Assembly (NCBI RefSeq): GCF_002954685.1 | Contig: NZ_MSCN01000001.1 | Location: 3,526,400-3,590,399 of the forward strand | Direction: 5' to 3' | Length of the DNA stretch: 64,000 nucleotides | Origin: Polaribacter porphyrae | Lineage (GTDB): Bacteria; Bacteroidota; Bacteroidia; Flavobacteriales; Flavobacteriaceae | Shown: one piece after another, positions 25,868-35,109 of the stretch | How the letters are laid out: each line of letters opens with the position of its first letter | Numbering within the stretch: the stretch's first letter is position 1 | Position numbers and translations under genes: made by a program | The notes under the pieces: generated by a model | What the model was told of the DNA's origin: nothing | What the model saw: the letters and a program-made list of their open reading frames with translations, nothing else | The model's database searches: none

Positions 25868-26575
25868 TTAGGATAAAGAAAGCTTAAATAACAAATTAGG
25901 ATTAGGACAAATCATTTTCCAAAAATCGATTTCACTTTCTAAAACAACTCCAGGAAAATCATTTTTATAATCTAATAAAGACAACATTATTTGAAAATGT
26001 AAATGCGGAACCCATTCTCCATTTTCTTCATAATTTCCTAAAACACCTATTTGTTCTTTTTTATTGATTTTATTTCCAACCACATATTTTTCAATACTTT
26101 TTTCTGATAAATGACCATATAGAGTATAAAAAGTAATATTATTTTCTTGATGTCTTAAAATGACGAAACCACCATAACCTTTTAATTCTTTTTGATGAAT
26201 AGCACAAATAATTTCGCCATCAAAAATTGCATGTATTGGTGTGTTTTCTGGGAGCCAGAAATCTAATCCTAAATGTATATTTCTTTTTTCTGTTGATATT
26301 TCTGAATGGTATAAATCAGAAGTATATAAAGCACGTTTTTCTAAATAACCTCCAGAAATAATTTTAGTGGGATTTTTCTTTTGAATTTTATGCAATTGTT
26401 TACTGAAAAAATGAGGATTATTAAATTCAGCTTCAGTTCTTACAGTGGTATTATTAATACTCAAATCAATTGGATAAATGTCTTTTCTTTGAATTGTTGG
26501 GAATAAATCAACCAAAGAAAAATTTTGATTTGTAGCCCAAGTTTTAAATTTATTGAAATGTGTCTTTTTATCCAT
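25868..26575 (-). CDS. M23-family peptidase-like protein
   Basis: About 235 residues from the ATG at 26575; a TTG 6 nt upstream is the other option. The LytM/M23 metal motif is visible as HLGLDFWLP (HxxxD) and VPHLHFQIM (HxH), with YGGFVILRHQ and YTLYGHLSEKSI between them. M23 enzymes cut peptidoglycan cross-links or bind them, but there is no signal peptide or membrane segment here, so a cytoplasmic or non-classical role must be considered. Single gene, and its -7 box lies 3 nt before the ATG. Confidence 0.8.
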   Translation of the reverse strand: MDKKTHFNKFKTWATNQNFSLVDLFPTIQRKDIYPIDLSINNTTVRTEAEFNNPHFFSKQLHKIQKKNPTKIISGGYLEKRALYTSDLYHSEISTEKRNIHLGLDFWLPENTPIHAIFDGEIICAIHQKELKGYGGFVILRHQENNITFYTLYGHLSEKSIEKYVVGNKINKKEQIGVLGNYEENGEWVPHLHFQIMLSLLDYKNDFPGVVLESEIDFWKMICPNPNLLFKLSLS

Positions 26576-26578
26576 ATT

Positions 26579-26586
26579 CAAAAATA
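26579..26586 (-). promoter_or_regulatory. -7 promoter box for the M23-like gene
   Basis: Minus strand TATTTTTG, exact TAnnTTTG, only 3 nt before the ATG at 26575; predicts a leaderless or nearly leaderless mRNA. Confidence 0.45.
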
Positions 26587-26632
26587 AAATAATTGAATTG
26601 GAATTTAATAGGAAAATCTTAAATTAAATTTT

Positions 26633-26670
26633 CTGTCATTTCGAATAGAAACGAAGTGTAACTGAAAATC
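26633..26670. repeat. TGTCATTTCGAA-type intergenic repeat
   Basis: TGTCATTTCGAATAGAAACG followed by AAGTGTAACTGAAAATCT. This resembles an interspersed element family seen in flavobacterial genomes; internal complementarity TTTCG/CGAAG is weak. It lies in the 250-nt divergent spacer before adenine deaminase. Confidence 0.45.
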
Positions 26671-26808
26671 TTATTTTAAGAGTTGTAAAGTAGGTTTCTA
26701 CAAAAAGTTGAAAAGGTATTCATCTTTAAATAATTCTTATAAATTTTATTCGCGAATACTTGGTGATTATTTTAAATCAATATTAGAGTCAACACTTTTT
26801 ATTATTTG

Positions 26809-26816
26809 TAGTTTTG
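26809..26816 (+). promoter_or_regulatory. -7 promoter box for adenine deaminase
   Basis: TAGTTTTG, exact TAnnTTTG, 16 nt before the ATG at 26833. Confidence 0.55.
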
Positions 26817-26832
26817 TGTAAAAGCATTAAAA

Positions 26833-28455
26833 ATGATAGTACAAGGAAAAATTGTTGATATACAAAATAAAAGAATTTTTAAAGGAGAAGTTGTTGTAGA
26901 AAATGATAAAATTCTAGAAGTTAGAGAAGCAAATCATACAATAGAAAACTATATTTTACCTGGTTTTGTAGATGCACATATTCACATAGAAAGTTCAATG
27001 TTGATGCCATCAGAATTTGCTAAAATTGCAGTAATTCACGGAACTGTAGCAACTATTTCTGATCCTCATGAAATAGCCAATGTTTTAGGTGTAAAAGGTG
27101 TCGATTTTATGATTGAAAATGGAAAGAAAGTTCCATTAAAATTCAATTTTGGTGCACCAAGTTGTGTGCCAGCAACTTCTTTTGAAAGTGCAGGAGCAAT
27201 TATTGATGCTGAAGATATTAAGTTGATGATGGAAAATCCAGATATTAAATATCTAGCAGAAATGATGAATTATCCAGGTGTTTTGTTTGATGATGAAGAG
27301 GTTTTAAAAAAGATTCAGCATGCTAAAAATAATAACAAGCCCATAGATGGTCATGCTCCAGGTTTAATAGGTGATGATATTACCAAATATATTTCAGCAG
27401 GAATTTCTACAGATCATGAATGTTTTACCTATGATGAAGCTTTAGAAAAATTACAAAAAGGAATGAAAGTAATTATCAGAGAAGGTTCTGCTGCAAAAAA
27501 CTTTGAAGCTTTAATTGATTTATTGTCAGAACATTTTGAAAATATGATGTTTTGTTCTGATGACAAACACCCAGATGATTTGTTGTTAGGTCATATTAAC
27601 CAGTTATGTGAAAGAGCAGTCGCTAAAGGAATTGATGTTTTTAAAGTGTTGCAAGCAGCTTGTGTAAATCCTGTTAAACATTATAATCTGGAAGTGGGTT
27701 TATTACAAAAAGAAGATTTTGCTGATTTTATAGTTGTTGATAATTTAAAGAAATTCAACGTTTTGGAAACCTATATTAATGGAGAATTGGTTGCAAAAAA
27801 TGGAAAGAGTTTTGTAAAATCAGTTGATTTTGAAGTGCTAAATAATTTTAATACTAATAAAAAGAAGATTTCAGATTTTGAATTTTATTCATCATCAGAA
27901 AAAATAAATGTAATTGAGGTTTTAGATGGAGAATTAGTAACCAATAAAATTGAAGCAGATTCTTTAATAGTTGATGGTAATTTAGTTTCTAATACAGAAA
28001 CAGATGTTTTAAAAATGACAGTTGTAAACCGTTATCAAAATAGTGAACCTGCTATTGCATTCATCAAAAATTTTGGATTAAAAGAAGGTGCAATAGCAAG
28101 TTCAGTTGGTCATGATTCTCATAATATTATTGCTGTTGGTATTTCTGATGAAATGATTTGTAAAGCAGTTAATTTAATCATCGAAAATAGAGGAGGAGTT
28201 TGTGCAGTAAATGCATCCAAAGAAAAAATTGTGCCTTTACCAGTAGCAGGAATTATGTCTGATAAACCAGCCAAAGAAATTGGGAAAGCTTATGCTGAAT
28301 TAGATAAAATGGCAAAAGAAATGGGTAGCACTTTAAAAGCACCTTATATGAGTTTGTCTTTTATGGCACTATTAGTAATTCCATCTTTAAAACTCTCTGA
28401 TAAAGGTTTATTTGATGGAAATTCATTTAAATTTACTTCTTTAGAGATAAAGTAG
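26833..28455 (+). CDS. ade: Adenine deaminase
   Basis: 540 residues. Blocks in order: [16 protein letters not shown] (metal-binding HxH), [66 protein letters not shown], and a C-terminal half with [11 protein letters not shown] and GGVCAVN plus [21 protein letters not shown]. This is the bacterial Ade family (adenine to hypoxanthine, purine salvage), not the eukaryotic-like adenosine deaminase fold. Cytoplasmic. Single gene with its own promoter and a terminator shared with the convergent GSII gene. Confidence 0.95.
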   Translation: MIVQGKIVDIQNKRIFKGEVVVENDKILEVREANHTIENYILPGFVDAHIHIESSMLMPSEFAKIAVIHGTVATISDPHEIANVLGVKGVDFMIENGKKVPLKFNFGAPSCVPATSFESAGAIIDAEDIKLMMENPDIKYLAEMMNYPGVLFDDEEVLKKIQHAKNNNKPIDGHAPGLIGDDITKYISAGISTDHECFTYDEALEKLQKGMKVIIREGSAAKNFEALIDLLSEHFENMMFCSDDKHPDDLLLGHINQLCERAVAKGIDVFKVLQAACVNPVKHYNLEVGLLQKEDFADFIVVDNLKKFNVLETYINGELVAKNGKSFVKSVDFEVLNNFNTNKKKISDFEFYSSSEKINVIEVLDGELVTNKIEADSLIVDGNLVSNTETDVLKMTVVNRYQNSEPAIAFIKNFGLKEGAIASSVGHDSHNIIAVGISDEMICKAVNLIIENRGGVCAVNASKEKIVPLPVAGIMSDKPAKEIGKAYAELDKMAKEMGSTLKAPYMSLSFMALLVIPSLKLSDKGLFDGNSFKFTSLEIK

Positions 28456-28485
28456 TTTTAGTTTTAAAAGTTAATTGAAAATAAA

Positions 28486-28520
28486 AAAAACTCCAAAAAC
28501 ACAATGCTTTTGGAGTTTTT
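28486..28520. terminator. Bidirectional terminator between ade and GSII
   Basis: AAAAACTCCAAAA pairs perfectly with TTTTGGAGTTTTT around a 9-nt loop; A-run before and T-run after allow use in both directions. Confidence 0.85.
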
Positions 28521-28542
28521 ATATATTCAAAATCTCACTATA

Positions 28543-29565
28543 TTATAAGTCAGCTGATTTTACTGTTTTAATAATTCTACCAGCAATTTTATAAGGATCA
28601 CCATTAGAAGCTGGTCTTCTATCTTCTAGCCAACCTTTCCAACCTTTCTCTACAGTAATAATTGGAATACGAATAGAAGCTCCTCTATCTGAAACCCCAT
28701 AAGAGAAATCATTAATAGAAGCAGTTTCATGGTCACCAGTTAAACGTTGGTCATTAAATTCACCATAAACAGCAATATGCTCTTTTACAACAGGTCTAAA
28801 AGCTTCACATATTTTCTCATAAACTTCTTGAGAACCACAAGTTCTTAAGGTTGTGTTAGAGAAATTAGCGTGCATACCAGATCCATTCCAATCCATATCT
28901 TTACCTAATGGTTTTGGATGATAATCAATATAGTAACCATATTGCTCTGTTAATCTATCTAGTAAATAACGTGCAATCCAAATTTCATCTCCTGCTTGTT
29001 TTGCTCCTTTTGCAAACAATTGAAATTCCCACTGTCCAGAAGCAACTTCTTGATTTATCCCTTCAAAATTTAAACCAGCATCAATACATAAATCAGCGTG
29101 CTTCTCAACTAACAATCTACCATGAGTATTTTTACCACCAACAGAACAGTAATACATACCTTGTGGAGCAGGATAACCACCAATAGGGAAACCTAAAGGT
29201 AATTGAGTTTTAGTATCCATAATAAAATATTCTTGCTCAAAACCAAACCAAAAATCATTGTCTTCATCTTCTATAGTAGCTCTACCATTAGAAACGTGTG
29301 GAGTTCCGTCTGCGTTTAAAACTTCTGTCATTACTAAATAACCGTTTATTCTTGCAGGATCTGGATAGATAGCAACTGGTTTTAGTAAGCAGTCAGAAGA
29401 ACCTCCTGAAGCTTGTTTAGTAGATGAACCATCAAAAGACCACATCCCTAGCTCTTCTATCGTTCCTTGGAAGTTTTCATGCTCTTCTACTTTAGTCTTG
29501 CTTCTCATGTTTTGAGTTGGAAAATATCCATCCAACCAAATGTATTCTAATTTAATTTTTGCCAT
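28543..29565 (-). CDS. Glutamine synthetase type II (GSII, eukaryotic-like)
   Basis: 340 residues, the short GSII length. The start KLEYIWLDGYFPTQNMRSKT and GMWSFDGSSTKQA are typical of GSII, followed by CLLKPVAIYPDPAR, FWFGFEQEYFIMD, GPIGGYPAPQG-like FPIGGYPAPQGMYYC, NWNGSGMHANFSN-like DWNGSGMHANFSN, HETASINDFSYGVSDRGAS and RRPASNGDPY. Makes glutamine from glutamate, ammonia and ATP; forms decamers. No adenylylation-type C-terminus as in GSI. Divergent from a GSIII gene 166 nt away. The pair may divide ammonium assimilation under different nitrogen supply, as an inference. Confidence 0.92.
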   Translation of the reverse strand: MAKIKLEYIWLDGYFPTQNMRSKTKVEEHENFQGTIEELGMWSFDGSSTKQASGGSSDCLLKPVAIYPDPARINGYLVMTEVLNADGTPHVSNGRATIEDEDNDFWFGFEQEYFIMDTKTQLPLGFPIGGYPAPQGMYYCSVGGKNTHGRLLVEKHADLCIDAGLNFEGINQEVASGQWEFQLFAKGAKQAGDEIWIARYLLDRLTEQYGYYIDYHPKPLGKDMDWNGSGMHANFSNTTLRTCGSQEVYEKICEAFRPVVKEHIAVYGEFNDQRLTGDHETASINDFSYGVSDRGASIRIPIITVEKGWKGWLEDRRPASNGDPYKIAGRIIKTVKSADL

Positions 29566-29655
29566 AATAAATAATTATTGTGATGTTAATTACGCAAAAA
29601 TCAAATATTTTAGTTACATATCAAAAAAATGAGGGGTTAAAATTTAATAATCAAA

Positions 29656-29663
29656 CAAAAATA
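29656..29663 (-). promoter_or_regulatory. -7 promoter box for GSII
   Basis: Minus strand TATTTTTG, exact TAnnTTTG, 90 nt before the GSII ATG, giving a long leader. Confidence 0.45.
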
Positions 29664-29670
29664 ATTTTAT

Positions 29671-29687
29671 CCCTAATTTTTATAGGG
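29671..29687. promoter_or_regulatory. Inverted repeat between divergent glutamine synthetase promoters
   Basis: CCCTA and TAGGG separated by 7 nt, directly upstream of the GSIII -7 box and close to the opposing GSII box. It could be an operator for a nitrogen regulator; only the position supports this. Confidence 0.35.
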
Positions 29688-29695
29688 TATATTTG
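29688..29695 (+). promoter_or_regulatory. -7 promoter box for GSIII
   Basis: TATATTTG, exact TAnnTTTG, 36 nt before the ATG at 29732. Confidence 0.55.
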
Positions 29696-29731
29696 TTGAA
29701 AAAATAAAAAATCAATCAAAAATTCATTATT

Positions 29732-31915
29732 ATGGCAACAATTAGATTTGAAGCTTTAAAGGAAACATTGCAAAGAGAACCTATAAAGGTTAAAGAAAAT
29801 GTAAAAAGATCGTCTCTTTTTGGGCAACATGTTTTTAATAAACACGCTATGCAGCAGTATTTAACAAGAGCTGCTTACGAAAGTGTAATGAATGCTATTG
29901 AAAAAGGAACCAAAATTGATCGCAAAATAGCGGATCAAGTTGCAGTAAGTATGAAAGATTGGGCAATTTCTAAAGGAGCAACTCATTATACACATTGGTT
30001 TCAGCCACTTACAGGAGCAACAGCAGAAAAACATGATGCTTTTTTTGAATCTATAAATGGTAGTTTAGCAATGGAAAAATTTGATGGTGAGCAACTTGTA
30101 CAACAAGAGCCAGATGCTTCAAGTTTTCCTAATGGGGGCATTAGAAATACTTTTGAGGCCAGAGGTTATACTGCTTGGGATCCAACATCACCTGCTTTTG
30201 TATATGATACTACTTTGTGTATTCCAACAATTTTTGTGGCTTATACAGGTGAAGCTTTAGATAATAAAACACCATTGTTAAGAGCTTTACAGGCTATAGA
30301 TACTCATGCAACAGCTATTTGTAAATATTTTGATAAAAATGTATCTAAAGTAAATGCTACTTTGGGTTGGGAGCAAGAGTATTTTTTAATTGATGATGCA
30401 TTAGCTACCTCAAGACCAGATATTTTAATAACGGGTAGAACTTTACTAGGACACATCCCTGCAAAAGGGCAACAATTAGATGATCATTATTTTGGTAGCA
30501 TCCCAACAAGAGCCATGGGTTTTATGCAAGATTTAGAGCAAGAATGTATGTTGTTAGGTATTCCGTTAAAAACTAGGCATAATGAAGTAGCTCCAAATCA
30601 ATTTGAATTAGCACCAATTTTTGAAGAAGCAAATTTAGCAGTTGATCATAATTCTTTATTGATGGATATTATGGGTAAAGTTGCTAGAAAGCATCGTTTT
30701 AAAGTTCTTTTTCACGAGAAACCTTTTGCCTCTATTAACGGTTCTGGGAAGCATAATAATTGGTCATTATCAACTGCAGACGGAACCAATTTGTTGAGTC
30801 CAGGTAAAACACCGATGAAAAATTTACAATTCTTAACTTTTTTCGTGAATACCATTAAAGCTGTTCATAGATATGAAGAATTGTTAAGAGCATCAATAGC
30901 ATCAGCCAGCAACAATCATAGATTAGGTGCAAATGAAGCTCCACCTGCAATAATATCTGTATTTATTGGTAGCCAACTTTCTAAAGTATTAGATGAACTA
31001 GAAAACGTAACAAAAGGAAAACTTTCTCCACAAGAGAAAACAGATTTAAAATTGAATATTATTGGTAAGATTCCAGAGATTTTACTTGATAATACCGATA
31101 GAAATAGAACATCTCCTTTTGCATTTACAGGGAATAAGTTCGAATTTAGAGCTGTTGGTTCTTGGGCAAACTGTGCGATACCAATGACAGTTTTGAATAC
31201 AATTGTTGCCAAGCAATTAAAAGAATTTAAAATAGAGGTAGATACTTTAGTAGATAATAAAAATCTAAAAAAAGATGAAGCTATCTTTAACGTATTAAGA
31301 GAATATATTAAAGATTCTAAAAAAATACGTTTTGAAGGAGATGGTTATGGAGAGGCTTGGGAAAAGGAAGCAAAAAAACGTGGCTTGAGTAATAATAAAA
31401 CCACACCAGAAGCTTTAAAAGTGAAGATTGCTAAAGGCACTGTTGCTTTATTCGAAGAAATGAACGTGCTGAATAAAGTTGAACTAGAAGCACGTTATGA
31501 AATTGATTTAGAAGAGTATACAAAACGAATTCAAATAGAGAGTAGAGTTTTAGGTGATATAGCAAGAAATCATATTGTACCAACAGCAATTAATTATCAA
31601 AATACATTGTTAGAAAACACCAAGAACTTAAAAGAAATTTTTGGAGACGATTTTAAAAACATTGCAAGAGAGCAAATTGAATTGATTATGGTAATTTCTA
31701 ATCATATTACAGAAATAAATGCATTGACTTTAAAAATGATAGATGAACGTAGAAAAGCTAATAAATACTCTGGCATAAAATCTGCGGAAGCTTACTGCAA
31801 AAAGGTAAAACCATTTTTTGAAGAAATTAGATACCACTGTGATAAATTAGAAACTATGGTTGATGATAATTTGTGGCCATTAACTAAATACAGAGAGTTA
31901 TTGTTTACAAGATAA
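29732..31915 (+). CDS. glnN: Glutamine synthetase type III
   Basis: 727 residues, the expected GSIII length, twice that of the GSII neighbour. N-terminal GSIII-specific part with SLFGQHVFNKHAMQQYL and HYTHWFQPLTG; catalytic blocks GWEQEYFLID, RHNEVAPNQFELAPIFEE, FHEKPFASINGSGKHNNWS and NRTSPFAFTGNKFEFRAVG. The C-terminal about 150 residues are helical with LEARYEIDLEEYTKRIQIE. GSIII is the common Bacteroidetes enzyme and forms dodecamers. Its own promoter and terminator mark it as monocistronic. Confidence 0.95.
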   Translation: MATIRFEALKETLQREPIKVKENVKRSSLFGQHVFNKHAMQQYLTRAAYESVMNAIEKGTKIDRKIADQVAVSMKDWAISKGATHYTHWFQPLTGATAEKHDAFFESINGSLAMEKFDGEQLVQQEPDASSFPNGGIRNTFEARGYTAWDPTSPAFVYDTTLCIPTIFVAYTGEALDNKTPLLRALQAIDTHATAICKYFDKNVSKVNATLGWEQEYFLIDDALATSRPDILITGRTLLGHIPAKGQQLDDHYFGSIPTRAMGFMQDLEQECMLLGIPLKTRHNEVAPNQFELAPIFEEANLAVDHNSLLMDIMGKVARKHRFKVLFHEKPFASINGSGKHNNWSLSTADGTNLLSPGKTPMKNLQFLTFFVNTIKAVHRYEELLRASIASASNNHRLGANEAPPAIISVFIGSQLSKVLDELENVTKGKLSPQEKTDLKLNIIGKIPEILLDNTDRNRTSPFAFTGNKFEFRAVGSWANCAIPMTVLNTIVAKQLKEFKIEVDTLVDNKNLKKDEAIFNVLREYIKDSKKIRFEGDGYGEAWEKEAKKRGLSNNKTTPEALKVKIAKGTVALFEEMNVLNKVELEARYEIDLEEYTKRIQIESRVLGDIARNHIVPTAINYQNTLLENTKNLKEIFGDDFKNIAREQIELIMVISNHITEINALTLKMIDERRKANKYSGIKSAEAYCKKVKPFFEEIRYHCDKLETMVDDNLWPLTKYRELLFTR

Positions 31916-31923
31916 AATAAAAC

Positions 31924-31950
31924 ATCCTACTTTTCAATAGGATTTTTTTT
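31924..31950 (+). terminator. Terminator after glnN
   Basis: ATCCTA / TAGGAT stem with 8-nt loop followed by a run of eight T, 9 nt after the stop. Confidence 0.8.
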
Positions 31951-31959
31951 GTAAAAGAT

Positions 31960-31967
31960 TAAATTTG
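31960..31967 (+). promoter_or_regulatory. -7 promoter box for purM
   Basis: TAAATTTG, exact TAnnTTTG, 17 nt before the ATG at 31985. Confidence 0.55.
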
Positions 31968-31984
31968 CAACTCAATACAACAAT

Positions 31985-33163
31985 ATGAGTCAAGAGGTTT
32001 CTAAACGTTATGCACAAAGAGGAGTTTCAGCATCAAAAGAAGATGTACACAATGCTATTAAGAACATCGATAAAGGATTATTTCCAAAAGCATTCTGTAA
32101 AATTGTGCCAGATTATTTAACAAACGAAGATGATTATTGTTTGATAATGCACGCAGATGGAGCAGGTACAAAATCTTCTTTAGCTTATATGTATTGGAAA
32201 GAAACTGGAGATATTTCTGTATGGAAAGGCATTGCACAAGATGCTTTAATTATGAATATTGATGATTTATTATGTGTAGGTGCAACTGATAATATTATGT
32301 TATCTTCTACAATTGGACGTAATAAAAGTAAAATTCCAGGTGAAGTTTTATCAGCAATTATAAACGGAACAGAAGAACTGATTGAAGATTTAAAAGGTTT
32401 TGGAGTAACGATTCATTCAACAGGAGGCGAAACTGCTGATGTTGGTGATTTGGTAAGAACCATAATTGTAGATTCCACTGTTACTGCACGTATGAAACGT
32501 ACTAATGTAATTGATAATGCCAATATAAAAGCAGATGATGTAATAGTTGGTTTAGCATCTTTTGGACAAGCAACTTACGAAACTGAATATAATGGAGGAA
32601 TGGGTTCTAATGGATTAACTTCTGCAAGACACGATGTTTTTCATAAATATTTAGCAGAACAATACCCAGAAAGTTTTGATGCTGCTGTTCCTGAAGAATT
32701 AGTGTATTCTGGAAACACAAAATTAACAGACGAAGTAGAAAATTCTCCTATTGATGCTGGTAAATTAGTATTATCTCCAACAAGAACGTATGCACCAATT
32801 ATTAAAGAAATTTTATCAAAATTTAATGCTGATAAGGTTCATGGAATGATTCATTGTTCTGGAGGTGCACAAACGAAAATTTTACACTTTGTAGATAATT
32901 TACATATTGTAAAAGATAATCTATTTCCAATTCCACCTTTATTTAAATTGATACAAGAACAATCTAAAACAGATTGGAAAGAAATGTATCAAGTTTTTAA
33001 TTGCGGTCACAGAATGGAAATTTACGTTTCTCCAGAAATTGCAGAAGACATAATTTCGATTTCAAAATCTTATAATGTGGATGCTAAAATTGTGGGTAGA
33101 GTTGAAGCTTCTGATAAAAAGAAACTGACTATTAAAAGTAAGTTTGGTGTTTTTGAGTATTAA
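31985..33163 (+). CDS. purM: Phosphoribosylformylglycinamidine cyclo-ligase (AIR synthase)
   Basis: 392 residues; the PurM fold with RYAQRGVSASKEDV, the ATP/metal loop MHADGAGTKSSLAY, QDALIMNIDDLLCVGAT, FGVTIHSTGGETADVGDLV, VIVGLASFGQATYE, GMGSNGLTSARHDVF and MIHCSGGAQTKIL. It closes the imidazole ring in purine synthesis. It is longer than the E. coli enzyme, as usual in Bacteroidetes. Its last about 40 codons have a decayed second copy at 34198-34324, and its stop overlaps the convergent gene by 4 nt. Confidence 0.92.
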   Translation: MSQEVSKRYAQRGVSASKEDVHNAIKNIDKGLFPKAFCKIVPDYLTNEDDYCLIMHADGAGTKSSLAYMYWKETGDISVWKGIAQDALIMNIDDLLCVGATDNIMLSSTIGRNKSKIPGEVLSAIINGTEELIEDLKGFGVTIHSTGGETADVGDLVRTIIVDSTVTARMKRTNVIDNANIKADDVIVGLASFGQATYETEYNGGMGSNGLTSARHDVFHKYLAEQYPESFDAAVPEELVYSGNTKLTDEVENSPIDAGKLVLSPTRTYAPIIKEILSKFNADKVHGMIHCSGGAQTKILHFVDNLHIVKDNLFPIPPLFKLIQEQSKTDWKEMYQVFNCGHRMEIYVSPEIAEDIISISKSYNVDAKIVGRVEASDKKKLTIKSKFGVFEY

Positions 33164-34056
33164 TTACAAGGATTTATTCTTCTATTGGAATAGTTAACAG
33201 CTTCTTGTTCAAAATAATTACACTTGCCAGAATCTGCAATCTTGTAAGCCATCCAGAATAGTGGTCCATTTAAATCAAAATAAATATACTTTGACATTTT
33301 TTTATAAAACCTTGAATTATTTTTCCACTTACTATCTAATTTAGAAACAAAAGAATTTCCCACTACTTTTCTATCATATTGCTGAATATGTGCAATTTCT
33401 TCTGCAAAAATATCGTAAAATGCATCACCAGTAATATCTGATCTCATTCCTACAGAACTTACTTGGCCTGTTGCTCTTCCTGAACCAAGTGAGTTTTCAA
33501 ACCTTCCATCAGATTCAAAGAAAAGTACACCAGATTTTAGAGATTTTCCCAAATCAAAACGATTTCCACTACCAACTACAGCAATTCCATATAGAGAAGA
33601 AGTAAATAATCTAGCACTAAATTTTTTCTGATAAGGGTAATACTCTAATCTGCTTATAAAAAGGTTAAAATGTAATCTTTCAAACATTCTGTCACCATCT
33701 GCAGCATTTTGAATTATAGAACTGCCCATAGAATTTACAAATCTTGCAGGCCAAGCATAGGCAATGTTTTTTTGACTATCAATTAAATGAGACATTGATA
33801 AACCAATATGTGTAACTGCACCACCAATGGCACCTTTATAAAATCCGTTTAAAAAAGTTTTAAAATTAGTTTTATTATCTTTTTTATTTATTAAACTTCC
33901 TACTCCTCCAAATAATCCATTTAAACCAACATTAATTGCTGCAAATTTTGTTCTATCTGATTTAAAGTTATTTGATTGTGTTTGAACTTTTAAAGATAAA
34001 AACACAAGTAAAATGAAAATTGATAGATATTTATTTTTTAAATATTTTGAAGTCAT
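33160..34056 (-). CDS. Uncharacterised secreted glycine-rich protein
   Basis: 298 residues. Signal peptide KYLSIFILLVFLSLKVQTQ. The mature part is rich in Gly/Ser with several short hydrophobic strands, suggesting a beta-rich or membrane-associated domain. A stretch AEEIAHIQQYDRKV recalls the HExxH..Q zinc site of DUF4157-like proteins, but the first His is Glu, so catalysis is doubtful. It is inserted between purM and a purM 3' fragment, which marks it as part of an accessory segment. No family recognised. Confidence 0.6.
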   Translation of the reverse strand: MTSKYLKNKYLSIFILLVFLSLKVQTQSNNFKSDRTKFAAINVGLNGLFGGVGSLINKKDNKTNFKTFLNGFYKGAIGGAVTHIGLSMSHLIDSQKNIAYAWPARFVNSMGSSIIQNAADGDRMFERLHFNLFISRLEYYPYQKKFSARLFTSSLYGIAVVGSGNRFDLGKSLKSGVLFFESDGRFENSLGSGRATGQVSSVGMRSDITGDAFYDIFAEEIAHIQQYDRKVVGNSFVSKLDSKWKNNSRFYKKMSKYIYFDLNGPLFWMAYKIADSGKCNYFEQEAVNYSNRRINPCN

Positions 34057-34197
34057 TTAATTTGAAATAATAAGTTTTTTAAATATAAAAATTAATTTTA
34101 AACATATTCCTTAAAACAAAAATATTTGTTTAATAGCTTAATTAGATTTAGCTAATAGAAAACTTAAACTGATTGAAGAGAAATATAAATTAAGTTT

Positions 34198-34324
34198 TTG
34201 ATTCTAGAAGATATTATTTGGATTTCAAAATCTTATAATATAGATGCTAAAATTATTGGTGGCGTTGAAACTTTCTGAAAGCAAAAAACTCACTATTAAA
34301 AGTGAATTTGGTTTGTTTGTATTA
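34198..34324 (+). pseudogene. Decayed duplicate of the purM 3' end
   Basis: Reading EDI-WISKSYNIDAKIIGGVE then, after a one-base insertion (extra T near 34272), S-ESKKLTIKSEFGLF. This parallels purM residues EDIISISKSYNVDAKIVGRVE and LTIKSKFGVFEY. DNA identity to 33041-33163 is about 80% by eye, with a 19-nt identical run (34220-34238). Same strand as purM, 1.1 kb downstream, no start and no upstream part. It probably marks a duplication or an old integration at the end of purM. Confidence 0.8.
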
Positions 34325-34408
34325 ACAATTTTAAACTTTCGTTATCGTGTTTATATATGGTTTGTTGCGATGTTTATGCAATTAATTAAATAAATAATTA
34401 CTGACAAA

Positions 34409-34428
34409 GAAAATCCGCGAGGATTTTC
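34409..34428. repeat. Perfect hairpin GAAAATCC/GGATTTTC
   Basis: 8-bp perfect stem with loop GCGA inside the left arm of the cassette-like segment. No T-run follows on either strand, so it is not a standard terminator. Similar GC-loop hairpins are, as I recall, part of long flavobacterial spacer repeats. Confidence 0.7.
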
Positions 34429-34497
34429 GCAAGTAAGCAGAAAGCCAGCAATAAATTATATATGGTGTTGGCAAATCGTATTTTTATTCAGATTTTT

Positions 34498-35109
34498 TTA
34501 TTTTCGAACTGTATTAAAAATTGTTAATAATTTCATTTTCAAAAGTGAATCGTAAATCTCTTTATATTTTAATACAGACCAAACATTTTCCTTTCCATTT
34601 CTAAAATCATAACCTGCTATAGAACCTTTAAACTCATATTTGTCATCAAGAAAAGATTGAGAATCGCCTTCATTCGTTAGCCATATTTCCATATCTAAAC
34701 CGTTTGAAGAAAAAGTAACGTCTTCCATTTTCATAGCATAAAAAATAGCTTCAACAGAGAATGAAGCAATTATCGCATTTTCAGTTAGTGTCAAGAAATT
34801 AACTTTTTTATTTCTCGAAATTAGTTCGTTTTCAAGTAATTTATGATATGATTCTTCAAATTCCTTTAAAATTGTAAATTCTCCATTAGAATGATAAATT
34901 CCAATTGGTTTTGTGTAGATAAATCCTAAATTTTTATCTAAACAAATAATCTCAAAATTAATATTTTCATCAGTCATTTTAATTAAACGAAAATCCATTC
35001 CAAATTTTTCAAACGAAGATATATGCCTAATATTTTCGTGAATTTCTTTTGATAAATTAACAGAGTCCTCATTTAAAAATGTAAATACCATTTCTTCTAA
35101 ATGTGTCAT
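34498..35109 (-). CDS. Uncharacterised protein in cassette-like segment
   Basis: About 203 residues from the ATG at 35109 (MTHLEEMVFTFLNEDS). A TTG at 35160 would start inside the right inverted repeat and is less likely. No signal peptide or membrane helix; acidic, mixed alpha/beta composition, with FEFKGSIAGYDFRNGKENVW-like end (DKYEFKGSIAGYDF). No family recognised. As a lone gene enclosed by inverted repeats it looks like cargo. Confidence 0.6.
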   Translation of the reverse strand: MTHLEEMVFTFLNEDSVNLSKEIHENIRHISSFEKFGMDFRLIKMTDENINFEIICLDKNLGFIYTKPIGIYHSNGEFTILKEFEESYHKLLENELISRNKKVNFLTLTENAIIASFSVEAIFYAMKMEDVTFSSNGLDMEIWLTNEGDSQSFLDDKYEFKGSIAGYDFRNGKENVWSVLKYKEIYDSLLKMKLLTIFNTVRK

